The notes under the pieces are model-generated. The model had not been told where the DNA came from. It did no database searches and was given only the letters and a program-made list of their open reading frames with translations. DNA of 23,982 nucleotides from an uncultured Alphaproteobacteria bacterium (GTDB taxonomy: Bacteria > Pseudomonadota > Alphaproteobacteria > RF32 > CAG-239): the NCBI GenBank assembly GCA_934229625.1, contig CAKQDU010000015.1, positions 1 through 23,982 on the forward strand. Direction: 5' to 3'. Of this stretch, positions 1 to 7,142 are shown in pieces (within the stretch, counting starts at the first letter, position 1; each line of letters opens with the position of its first letter). Both the position numbers and the translations under genes were made by a program.

Positions 1-27
1 AAAGATGAAAAATAAGCTATTCAAAGG

Positions 28-42
28 TCTCTCTCTCTCTCT
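28..42 (+). repeat. CT/TC dinucleotide tract near the pilin 1 start
   Basis: Seven and a half TC units lie 23 bases after ATG 5. With the tract as written, the ATG 5 frame ends at TGA 59-61. The pilin frame is offset by two bases and is open from 16 to 828. Removing one unit, or adding two, joins the two frames. This is the layout of a slipped-strand contingency locus. Confidence 0.75.
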
Positions 43-163
43 GCAAATCCTAAACATCTGATTAAAGGCATATTTTTCGTCTCTCAGTGTGTTTTTGCAG
101 AGTTCAGTACAAAAAATCACACATTCGGAAACAACACATTCAGTAGCAACTCTATAAAGAGTT

Positions 164-199
164 CTGGATTGCTTCGTCGTTGCACTCCTCGCAATGACG
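164..199 (+). repeat. Dispersed ~36-bp repeat, copy 1, inside a pilin leader
   Basis: This 36-base stretch matches 16403-16438 (opposite strand) at 34 of 36 positions. It carries the ATTGC...GCAAT ends of a widely dispersed bacterial intergenic repeat. Here it is read in frame as LLRRCTPRND, just before the prepilin cleavage site. Confidence 0.8.
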
Positions 200-828
200 C
201 TTGCTCTACTGGTCGTTCCATGATAGAAATGCTCGGCGTTCTGGCTATTATTGCCGTTTTAACAGTCGGTGGAATTGCCGGTTATTCCAAGGCCATGGAA
301 ATGTGGAAAATCAACAAGCTAACAGAAGAATACAGCATGTTGATTTTTGGAATGATGAGCCACATAGACGATGCCCGAAAACTGACTGTTTATAGAGAAG
401 GAGAATTCGGAGATACAACATACATGAATGATATCGCTGAAGCAGAAAATCTAATTCCGCCGACATGGACGAAAAATGATACCAGAGGTACAAGATATGT
501 AACAGAGCTGGGCAATTTAGTCGGTATAATGTCCCGTAATTCTAAATTAACTATTGAACTTGGTTTTTATAATTATGAAGCATTTGCTGCAGATTCTATG
601 TCGCCTAAATTTTGCCAATCCATTTATGACAAAATTATTGTACCGCTCAACAGTTCGTTATATGTGGCTGAAAAGTACAATAATGGTCTTGGTACAATTT
701 CTAATTACTATGGCTATGATTATTGTGCAAACGGTAAAAAATGCATAAAAAGTTTGACACCGGTGCAAATCAAAACGTTATGTAAAAATTGTAACGTGGA
801 CAGATGCTCTGTAGTTATCAGATTTTAA
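169..828 (+). CDS. Type IV pilin-like protein, paralogue 1 (5' end uncertain, possibly phase-variable)
   Basis: This is a pilin-like protein with an N-terminal G|RSMIEMLG processing site. Glutamate falls at mature position 5, as in type IV prepilins, and is followed by a hydrophobic helix (VLAIIAVLTVGGIAGY). The mature part is about 200 residues. Six cysteines match the paralogues at 932-1585 and 15789-16487, four of them in the last ~35 residues. The given start is TTG at 169, the first candidate inside a reading frame open from position 16; ATG 220 lies inside the conserved helix motif and is too late. A better natural start is ATG 5, whose product begins MKNKLFKG and resembles the FKG-rich leader of the third paralogue. 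It is out of frame because of the CT tract at 28-42, and losing one CT unit would fuse it to this ORF. So the gene may be phase-off, frameshifted, or TTG-initiated. Pilin-like class is confident; the 5' end is not. Confidence 0.7.
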   Translation: MLRRCTPRNDACSTGRSMIEMLGVLAIIAVLTVGGIAGYSKAMEMWKINKLTEEYSMLIFGMMSHIDDARKLTVYREGEFGDTTYMNDIAEAENLIPPTWTKNDTRGTRYVTELGNLVGIMSRNSKLTIELGFYNYEAFAADSMSPKFCQSIYDKIIVPLNSSLYVAEKYNNGLGTISNYYGYDYCANGKKCIKSLTPVQIKTLCKNCNVDRCSVVIRF

Positions 829-867
829 ATAACACAAACTCGGATAGCCTGTATACTAAGACAACTA

Positions 868-905
868 AAAAAACAGTTCTGAGCCTTGTTTCAGGACTGT
901 TTTTT
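868..905. terminator. Intrinsic terminator between convergent pilin genes
   Basis: A 15-bp stem (868-882 with 891-905, one G-U pair) with an 8-base loop has A-rich and T-rich flanks. It sits between the stops of the two facing pilin genes and could work in both directions. Confidence 0.8.
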
Positions 906-931
906 GATTTTTAAAAAGTATTATATTTCTG

Positions 932-1585
932 CTAAAAATAAAATGTTACATTACAACGTTGGTTTGCTTTGTCACATTGTCCGCACAGCGTCTTTATCTC
1001 CGAAAAAGTCATATCTTTCAAACATTTATTATCATTTTTGCAAGTGCTGTCACCATAATATTTGGTATCTGTAGTCACGCCATCTCTGTATAAATGAACT
1101 TGTAATATGGCATCGTGCAAAGGAATCAACATAGTGTTAAATATCTCAAAACAGAGCTTATCTGAAAAAGTCGCAGAAGTTTCTACACCCTGAGCATTTG
1201 TTGACAGACCGCCTAAATTTAAATCAATGGCAAACCTGTCTTTATCGATATTCCACAAACCTTTCTTAGCAAAATAAGGAAAAACCAGATTACCGAAACC
1301 ATCATCCAACCTGCCTCCAACTATCTTCCATGTTTCCGGAACAATATTCAGCTGCTTTACTAACTGAATAAGATTTAACAGGTTTTCATCTGTATTCATA
1401 ATATTTTCTTTATGCTCCATTATTCCAAATACCAGCATATTATATTCCCCAATCAGCTTATTAACTTTGAACTTTTCCATAGCCTTTGAATAACCGGCGA
1501 TTCCACCAACAGACAACACGGCAATAACAGCCAATACGCCAAGCATTTCTATCATGCTGCGACCTTTTTCAAAATTTTTATACAT
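932..1585 (-). CDS. Type IV pilin-like protein, paralogue 2
   Basis: This 217-residue pilin-like protein has a short eight-residue leader (MYKNFEKG). It is followed by RSMIEMLG, with Glu at mature position 5, and a hydrophobic helix (VLAVIAVLSVGGIAGY). The leader is what a prepilin peptidase would normally accept, so this copy is the plain reference for the other two, whose leaders are extended. Six cysteines align with the paralogues: one in the LCFEI motif and five near the C terminus (TCKNDNKC, LCGQC, QRCN). They suggest disulfides in a secreted or surface protein. The start is supported by a GGAG-type ribosome-binding site nine bases upstream. The gene lies 32 bases downstream of the intrinsic terminator of a structured RNA (1618-1820), so it may be controlled by attenuation. 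The exact role (major pilin, minor pilin or pseudopilin) cannot be told. Confidence 0.85.
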   Translation of the reverse strand: MYKNFEKGRSMIEMLGVLAVIAVLSVGGIAGYSKAMEKFKVNKLIGEYNMLVFGIMEHKENIMNTDENLLNLIQLVKQLNIVPETWKIVGGRLDDGFGNLVFPYFAKKGLWNIDKDRFAIDLNLGGLSTNAQGVETSATFSDKLCFEIFNTMLIPLHDAILQVHLYRDGVTTDTKYYGDSTCKNDNKCLKDMTFSEIKTLCGQCDKANQRCNVTFYF

Positions 1586-1617
1586 ATTTCTTAACTCCGT
1601 TTAATTTTGCTATACAT

Positions 1618-1820
1618 AAAACAAAACCCGCTATACAAAAGCGGGCGGATGTTCAGAAACCGTATGCATGTAAAACGGCTCGGCCTATTGGGCGTATAGC
1701 CTTATTTAACCGACATCCGTCCAACGAACAGAAATCGGCACAACAAATTTTAAGTCGTTTATGCGTTAACGACTACATGCAAAAGGGTTTCTGACGCCCT
1801 AAAAGTGCTATCACACTTTC
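1618..1820 (-). ncRNA. Putative structured RNA or 5' leader with pseudoknot, upstream of pilin 2
   Basis: No ORF covers this stretch, but it has extensive long-range pairing. TCAGAAACC (1653-1661) pairs with 1786-1794, and TGCATGTA (1665-1672) pairs with 1774-1781, giving a two-part 17-bp closing stem. CGGATGT (1646-1652), just outside that stem, pairs with 1713-1719 inside it, which is a pseudoknot. A local hairpin, GTCGTT/AACGAC, lies at 1754-1771. On the minus strand the 3' end is a CCCGC/GCGGG hairpin (1627-1645) followed by TTTTGTTTT, a typical intrinsic terminator, so the RNA is read on minus. A promoter-like TTTACA-17-TAATAT (1855-1827) places the start near 1820. The RNA ends 32 bases before the pilin 2 start, so it may be a riboswitch-like attenuator or a separate sRNA. 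I could not match it to 6S RNA, RNase P RNA or a known riboswitch. Confidence 0.55.
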
Positions 1821-1826
1821 AAAATC

Positions 1827-1855
1827 ATATTATCTGCAAACAAAATTGTTGTAAA
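1827..1855 (-). promoter_or_regulatory. Putative promoter for the structured RNA and pilin 2
   Basis: On the minus strand, TTTACA is followed after 17 bases by TAATAT. The start would fall at about 1820, at the first base of the 5' hairpin AAAGTG...CACTTT. Confidence 0.4.
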
Positions 1856-1949
1856 GGAAAAAAACATAGCCAAACTTTTTCCGCTAATCTCAAAAAATTC
1901 TCAATATATTTATTTATAAGTGCCTAAAATCCAGTTTTTTTGAACATAA

Positions 1950-1983
1950 AAATGCCGACTTCATTTATTTGAAATCGGCATTT
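1950..1983 (-). terminator. Terminator of the large unknown gene
   Basis: A 13-bp stem (1950-1962 with 1971-1983) is fully paired on the minus strand only if one G-U wobble is counted; on the plus strand that position is a mismatch. A T-rich tail follows on minus. It lies 34 bases past the stop of the gene at 2017-4596. Confidence 0.7.
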
Positions 1984-2016
1984 CTTTTACATAAATCAGA
2001 TTTTGCAGAATAAATT

Positions 2017-4596
2017 CTATCGACCTTCGCTATGAGTCATAAAACTTCTGCTCTTTCCGCGGACCTTGCTGCTGTTAACATCCAAATTTCCGTCTGTTGC
2101 ACCCTCATTGATAACAACCTTGCGTTCTGCTGGTTTTGTATTTTCAACTTCTTCGCTGATATGAACAGGCTTTTTAACCGGAGTTTCATTTGTAACAATA
2201 TCTTCAGCATTGACAGGTTTACTTTCCGGAATCTCTACTACAGGCTCAGGTTTAACAACCGGCTGCGGAGCTTGCGGACGATGTGCGGCGACTTTGCGAA
2301 CAGCGCGTTTCCATGCGTTTTGATATTCATCTCCGCAACCTACACGACCGCCGATATAACGATTGTCCGTAATTCCGATTTCTGCGCCTGGTCCCATATA
2401 ACGACCTGTTTTAGCATCAACATAGTCTAAAGCTTTTCCTAATTCTGCCGCAGAAACTTTGAATTTTTCACCGCAGTTCAACATTGCATTCATATCACGT
2501 ACAGCTTTAGTCAAATCTTTATCACCATACATCGGTAATCCGTCTTTATCTAATTTTGTCACCAAAAATCCTTTAGCGCCGCTGGTTACGCGTTCGGTAT
2601 TTTCAATCAATTTCATATATTTATACAAAAACTGTTCTTTAGTCATTTCACCAAAGTATTCTGGATTTGCTTTCATTGCATTATCCAAATTCTGATACAT
2701 TTTATCCCATGCTTCGGCAGAAGACACATTTTCTTTACCAAACAGAGCCGAATGATTTTCATAAATACCTGTTAATTTTTGATGCATTTCATTCCAATGC
2801 TTTTCACTAATTCCCATAGAGGCGTCATAGGCTTCCGGAGCGTTAACAGCCGGAATTTCAGCCTCGGCAGCATTTACACTTTTAGCGGCAATTCCGCCTG
2901 TAGACTGCTGTTCGGCAACAACCGGCTTATCAGCCATAGCCGAATCTGCTGCCATAACAGATGCGCTGTCTGTTGCCGCCGGTTCATCTTTATGAAACCA
3001 GCTCTTAACCTTATCCATAACTCCGCCGGAATTTTCAGCAGCGTTAGCCTTAGCCACATTGCCAAATGCCAGCATATTTCCGACAAAAGCGATTCCAGCA
3101 CCCAAACCCAAACTAATTTTAGCTTGTTTTAATTTTGCTCTGTTTTCAGCTGAAGGTTCAGCCTTAAAATCCTTTTTAGCATCGCGATAATTCAAACCTT
3201 GACTTGTTACAGAACCTATGGAGCGAACCACAGAAGATGTGACTTTTGCCGTCATATACCCTGCCTTGTCAACCGCCCATCCTGACGCAGCACCCATTCC
3301 GGCAACCAAACCGGCACCGGCAATACCGAATGCTGTACCGGTATAAGCTCTGTTTTTATATTTTTTATACTCTTTTTCATCACTTTTTATGGCGGCAAAA
3401 GCTTTTTTCAAACCTTTGAATCCTGTCCATTCTTTTGCATCATTTCCGGCTTTTTTAGCTTCTCTAATAGCTTTAGTTTTTCTTTCAACCAAAGGCCATG
3501 TCCAAGAACCTGCGGCTGTGTACAAAGCATAACCTGCAACTGCAGGCAGAGCCAAACCTGTTCCGGCAGCGGCCGTAACGGCTAAAGTTGCGGCAGTATC
3601 GGCAATCAAACGCATTTTATTATTTTTGATATGTTCAACGGCTGCCTGTTTAACCTCATAAGCTTTTCCAAACACACTTTTCATCTTAGAATCAAACGAT
3701 TCGCGGCGTTCTGTAAATAATGAGGAAACTTTCTTAAAACCTTTTTGCAGCCAACGATGAGCATAAGAAGCGAGTTTTTTAGAAGTGTCTACGGCATTGT
3801 GCAGAAAATAATCTGTTTTTATCTTAGCTTTTTCACCGTTTCCAAACAAATTATTCAGAGCTTTTTCTGCTTTATCAGCTTGAGTTTTGACATATTTTTC
3901 ATAGTCTTTGCTTCCCGGAACCGCCTGTTTTTCATCAGGAGTTTCCATAGCGCTTCCAGCCACGCCGGTAGCAACTCCGATAGCCCAAAAATCCTTAATA
4001 TCGCGATTTAAGGTCTGACGCTTTTCTTCCTCTTTTTTCATAAAGAAATTCACGTCACCGGCACGCAGCATAACTGCCTGCTGTTTTGCACTTTCCAACA
4101 GCGTATCCCAATATTTTTGCGCTTCCTCGTCACTAAGAGATTGACCGGAGTCGTCAACCACTTCGACTTTTTCTTTTATAGCGGCAATTTCTTCAGCGTT
4201 GTCCTTATTGTCTAAAAAGGCATCGGCCATTTTGCCGATTTTTTGAGTATTGCGCAATATGGCATCTTCATCTGTCATATCAAGATGATTTTCTTTATCA
4301 TAAATATCCTGTTCGTCTTTTATTTGAGCCTGAATATCTTTATCATCTTTTACTAATTTTACAGCCTCATCAAAACGAGCATCATATTCTTCATCGGCCA
4401 CAGCCTGCTGAATATAAGCCTTAGCGCGTGCTTTTTTTATTTTCATCTGAGACTGTTCATCCCTAAACGGAACAAGCAAATCGTTTTGAGCATCATGCTC
4501 TTTCAAATATGCTACAGCTTCATCAAATTTATCACCAAATTCGTTTGTTTCCGAAATAATGCGAACCGCTTCATCAACAGACATTTCATTAGCCAT
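2017..4596 (-). CDS. Large alanine-rich protein of unknown function with central hydrophobic segments
   Basis: I do not recognise this 859-residue protein. The N-terminal third is highly charged and predicted helical, with a loose internal repeat near residues 20-50 and 70-95 (FDEAVAYLKEHD and FDEAVKLVKDDK, each followed by DEQ). Three Gly/Ala-rich hydrophobic segments lie near residues 328-362, 417-441 and 490-513, separated by Lys-rich stretches, as in a membrane-inserting or membrane-spanning protein. A likely folded domain with aromatic residues (about 600-760) follows, including the motif GRYMGPGAEIG. The tail is Pro/Val-rich. There is no N-terminal signal peptide. The start chosen is ATG of MANEMSV, because AAGGAG lies nine bases upstream; an in-frame ATG at 4620 would place that SD inside the gene. 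It has its own promoter-like site and terminator, so it is probably monocistronic. Confidence 0.8.
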   Translation of the reverse strand: MANEMSVDEAVRIISETNEFGDKFDEAVAYLKEHDAQNDLLVPFRDEQSQMKIKKARAKAYIQQAVADEEYDARFDEAVKLVKDDKDIQAQIKDEQDIYDKENHLDMTDEDAILRNTQKIGKMADAFLDNKDNAEEIAAIKEKVEVVDDSGQSLSDEEAQKYWDTLLESAKQQAVMLRAGDVNFFMKKEEEKRQTLNRDIKDFWAIGVATGVAGSAMETPDEKQAVPGSKDYEKYVKTQADKAEKALNNLFGNGEKAKIKTDYFLHNAVDTSKKLASYAHRWLQKGFKKVSSLFTERRESFDSKMKSVFGKAYEVKQAAVEHIKNNKMRLIADTAATLAVTAAAGTGLALPAVAGYALYTAAGSWTWPLVERKTKAIREAKKAGNDAKEWTGFKGLKKAFAAIKSDEKEYKKYKNRAYTGTAFGIAGAGLVAGMGAASGWAVDKAGYMTAKVTSSVVRSIGSVTSQGLNYRDAKKDFKAEPSAENRAKLKQAKISLGLGAGIAFVGNMLAFGNVAKANAAENSGGVMDKVKSWFHKDEPAATDSASVMAADSAMADKPVVAEQQSTGGIAAKSVNAAEAEIPAVNAPEAYDASMGISEKHWNEMHQKLTGIYENHSALFGKENVSSAEAWDKMYQNLDNAMKANPEYFGEMTKEQFLYKYMKLIENTERVTSGAKGFLVTKLDKDGLPMYGDKDLTKAVRDMNAMLNCGEKFKVSAAELGKALDYVDAKTGRYMGPGAEIGITDNRYIGGRVGCGDEYQNAWKRAVRKVAAHRPQAPQPVVKPEPVVEIPESKPVNAEDIVTNETPVKKPVHISEEVENTKPAERKVVINEGATDGNLDVNSSKVRGKSRSFMTHSEGR

Positions 4597-4639
4597 TGTC
4601 ATCAACTCCTTTTGACACATTAACTCAATTTATACGGCA

Positions 4640-4668
4640 ACTATACACTATTTTGCCTTTAATTGCAA
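4640..4668 (-). promoter_or_regulatory. Putative promoter of the large unknown gene
   Basis: On the minus strand, TTGCAA (4663-4668) is followed after 17 bases by TATAGT (4640-4645), about 45 bases upstream of the chosen start of the gene at 2017-4596. Confidence 0.45.
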
Positions 4669-4845
4669 TAACTTTTTTGTCAAAAATTGCAAAAAACGCT
4701 AAATAAATCTATCATAAAACAAGTATAACCGCCCAAAAATTGACAAATAACGGCAATATTGTCAAATCTTTTACAAAAAAGCGCTTGCGTTTGGCGTTCT
4801 CTTATATTAAAGATGTATGAGACGTGTATAAAGGATAAGAACGCA

Positions 4846-5928
4846 ATGAAAGTAGATATTTTTGATTTTGAACTGGATAAAGACCTAATCGCCAAAAAAC
4901 CTGCAAATCCGCGCGACAGTTCGCGCCTCTTGGATTTATCTGAAGAAAATGAAATACATGACCGACATTTTTATGATTTGCCGAAAATCTTGCGTCCTGA
5001 TGACATTCTTGTTTTTAATGATACCAAAGTAATTCCAGCACGCCTCTACGGAAAACGCGGCGAGGCTTTGGTAGAAGTAACACTATATCATCCGGATGAC
5101 GGCATAAGCTGGTGGTCGTTTATCAAAAATGCCAAAAGACTCAAAACAGGCGACATTATACATTTTTATACCGCAGATATTTCTGCCGAAAAATCAGATT
5201 TCAGCGCCGAGGTTTTGCAAAAAGACGACGAAGACGGCGTAAGGATTCGCTTTACTTGTTCGGCTGATGATTTAGGAAAAAAACTTGAACAATACGGTTC
5301 TATGCCGTTACCACCGTATATCAAACGCGACAAGCCATTGAACGGATTATGGAATCCATACAATGACAAGGAAGATTATCAAACAGTATACGCCAAACAC
5401 GAAGGTGCCGTAGCCGCCCCGACAGCCGGTTTGCATTTTACCGACCGCCTGCTAAAAGAAATTGATGACATGGGTGTAAAACGCGTATTTTTAACATTGC
5501 ATGTCGGAGCCGGAACCTTTTTGCCTGTCAAGACTGATGATACAAAAAATCATAAGATGCACGCCGAATTCGGCGTTATCACTCCGGAAGCTTGCCAAGT
5601 TATCAATGAGGCTAAAAAACAGGGACGCAGAATAATCGCCGTCGGCACGACTTCGGTTCGTCTGCTGGAAAGCGCTGCTGATGACAATGGCGTTTTACAC
5701 CCTTTCTGCGGCGAAACAAACATTTTTATCACTCCCGGTTATAAATTTAAAATTATAGACATGATTATAACAAACTTTCATTTGCCGAAATCAACCTTGT
5801 TTATGCTTATATGCGCCATTGCCGGCACCGAAAGAATGAAATCAGCCTATGCACATGCCATAAAAGAACGCTATCGTTTTTATTCATACGGAGATAGTTC
5901 TATTCTGAAATGTATAAATAAAATTTAA
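4846..5928 (+). CDS. queA: S-adenosylmethionine:tRNA ribosyltransferase-isomerase
   Basis: QueA transfers and isomerises the ribosyl part of S-adenosylmethionine onto 7-aminomethyl-7-deazaguanine in tRNA, making epoxyqueuosine at the wobble position in the cytoplasm. The 360-residue length fits the family. Family motifs are visible in order: the N-terminal FDFELDKDLIAKKPANPRDS, DILVFNDTKVIPARL, the central APTAGLHFTDRLL, GAGTFLPVK, VGTTSVRLLES, and the C-terminal TNFHLPKSTLFML with YRFYSYGDSSIL. The start is ATG 4846 (MKVDIFDF), preceded by AAGGA; the frame is open 29 codons further upstream, but that extension lacks family similarity. It is transcribed away from the large unknown gene. Confidence 0.95.
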   Translation: MKVDIFDFELDKDLIAKKPANPRDSSRLLDLSEENEIHDRHFYDLPKILRPDDILVFNDTKVIPARLYGKRGEALVEVTLYHPDDGISWWSFIKNAKRLKTGDIIHFYTADISAEKSDFSAEVLQKDDEDGVRIRFTCSADDLGKKLEQYGSMPLPPYIKRDKPLNGLWNPYNDKEDYQTVYAKHEGAVAAPTAGLHFTDRLLKEIDDMGVKRVFLTLHVGAGTFLPVKTDDTKNHKMHAEFGVITPEACQVINEAKKQGRRIIAVGTTSVRLLESAADDNGVLHPFCGETNIFITPGYKFKIIDMIITNFHLPKSTLFMLICAIAGTERMKSAYAHAIKERYRFYSYGDSSILKCINKI

Positions 5929-5966
5929 ACTCTTTTGTTTTATACTGCCGGATAATGGAGGAAAAA

Positions 5967-7142
5967 GTGACACAATCCGCATCCGGCAGTTTAAAATATG
6001 TGATGTCTACCATCAAAAGTTCTTTTTTTCCGGCATTTTTGTTTGCCGCCGGATTAGTAATGTTTTTTGCTCAAAATCCCTATAATTTTGAGACTTCATT
6101 GTCTTTTCATATAACTTTTTATTCTATATCCGTCTTGGGATTAGCGCTGCTGATATTAGTAAATCGCTCCAAACCGTTTTTCAGCTATCTGATAGGAACA
6201 TTTTGCTACATTTTTCTTAATTTATGCAAAAACAAATACGGAGCCGAATATCAAAGCAGCACCGAATATTTATGGCTCTGTTTTGCTTTGCCGTTAAATC
6301 TGTTGTTGTTCTATTTTCTGGAGCCGTGCAAATTACAAAGCCGCCGAGGGTTTTGGCTTTCGATATTTTTATTGGCTCAGCCTGCCTTTATAAATCATTT
6401 TGGCTCTATTATAACCCATCTTCCGTATCTGGACATAAATTTTGGAGCATTGCCGATGGAAGCGGCTATCGTCTGGATTTTTGTGTTAGTCCCGCTATCA
6501 ATTGACATAAGTTTTAAGAACACTCTGTTAAACACTGGTTTATTTTACGCCGATTGCTGTCTGTTTATGGGATTCATGTATTCTGACAGCGCTTCCGGCA
6601 CCACAACTTTTTTTATGAGCTTTTCTCTAATTTTATTTTGGACCGCAGTTTTTGATTTGTATCATCAATACAATTATGACGTACTTGAAAATGTTGGTAG
6701 CTACAATGCTTATTTATCACATGCCAACAATAAATTTCCTTACAAATATACCATAGGTCTATTCAGCATAGACAACCGAGACAAACTGCTTAAAGTCATT
6801 GGTGAACGCAAAATTCAGGAACTTGAACAAATGCTGGTTAAACGTATTTGCGAATTTCCTTATAACATCATCATCTACCGCTATCTTGCAGCATCTGAGT
6901 TGATTATGGTATTCCAAAACGAAGACGCAAAGCATACAATGGAATACGCCGAAAACATAAGGCACGTAATTGCCGCCTCAGATTTTGTCTTTACAAATGG
7001 CAAAAAGCTGAAAATCACCATATCTATCAGCGTTTCCGAAAAAACAAGGCTAGACCTAAATGCCACGGATGTAACGGCTCGCGCCCACAATTCTTTGCAA
7101 AAAGCTTACCGTTTTAACTGCAATATTGTAACTAAGGCTTAA
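5967..7142 (+). CDS. Membrane protein with a degenerate GGDEF-like domain
   Basis: The N-terminal ~235 residues are a series of hydrophobic helices, probably seven to nine membrane spans. The C-terminal ~135 residues follow the layout of a GGDEF domain: a strand (YTIGLFSIDN) where iDiD-FK lies, a helix, then IIYRYLAASELIMVF at the position of R-x-GGDEF-x-V, the AENIRHVI helix, the KITISISVS strand (normally vT-SiGva), and AHNSLQKAYRFNCNIV where AD-ALY-AK--GRN-v lies. The GG(D/E)EF active-site loop is replaced by AASEL, so diguanylate cyclase activity is not expected. A role as a receptor or regulatory partner is inference. The start is GTG 5967, with GGAGG five bases upstream; ATG 5955 has no SD. 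It ends 4 bp inside the convergent lgt. Confidence 0.6.
   Translation: MTQSASGSLKYVMSTIKSSFFPAFLFAAGLVMFFAQNPYNFETSLSFHITFYSISVLGLALLILVNRSKPFFSYLIGTFCYIFLNLCKNKYGAEYQSSTEYLWLCFALPLNLLLFYFLEPCKLQSRRGFWLSIFLLAQPAFINHFGSIITHLPYLDINFGALPMEAAIVWIFVLVPLSIDISFKNTLLNTGLFYADCCLFMGFMYSDSASGTTTFFMSFSLILFWTAVFDLYHQYNYDVLENVGSYNAYLSHANNKFPYKYTIGLFSIDNRDKLLKVIGERKIQELEQMLVKRICEFPYNIIIYRYLAASELIMVFQNEDAKHTMEYAENIRHVIAASDFVFTNGKKLKITISISVSEKTRLDLNATDVTARAHNSLQKAYRFNCNIVTKA

Noticed and set aside
1646..1800. ACAGAAA and paired segments suggested RNase P RNA or a cobalamin or c-di-GMP riboswitch
   Set aside because: The required conserved sequences (GAGGAAAGUC of RNase P, the GCCACUG box of cobalamin, the GEMM core) are absent, and the terminator shows the RNA is read on the other strand from ACAGAAA.
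4759..4845. 29-codon N-terminal extension of QueA
   Set aside because: The extension has no similarity to QueA, lacks a ribosome-binding site and covers probable promoter sequence; ATG 4846 with AAGGA is the expected start.
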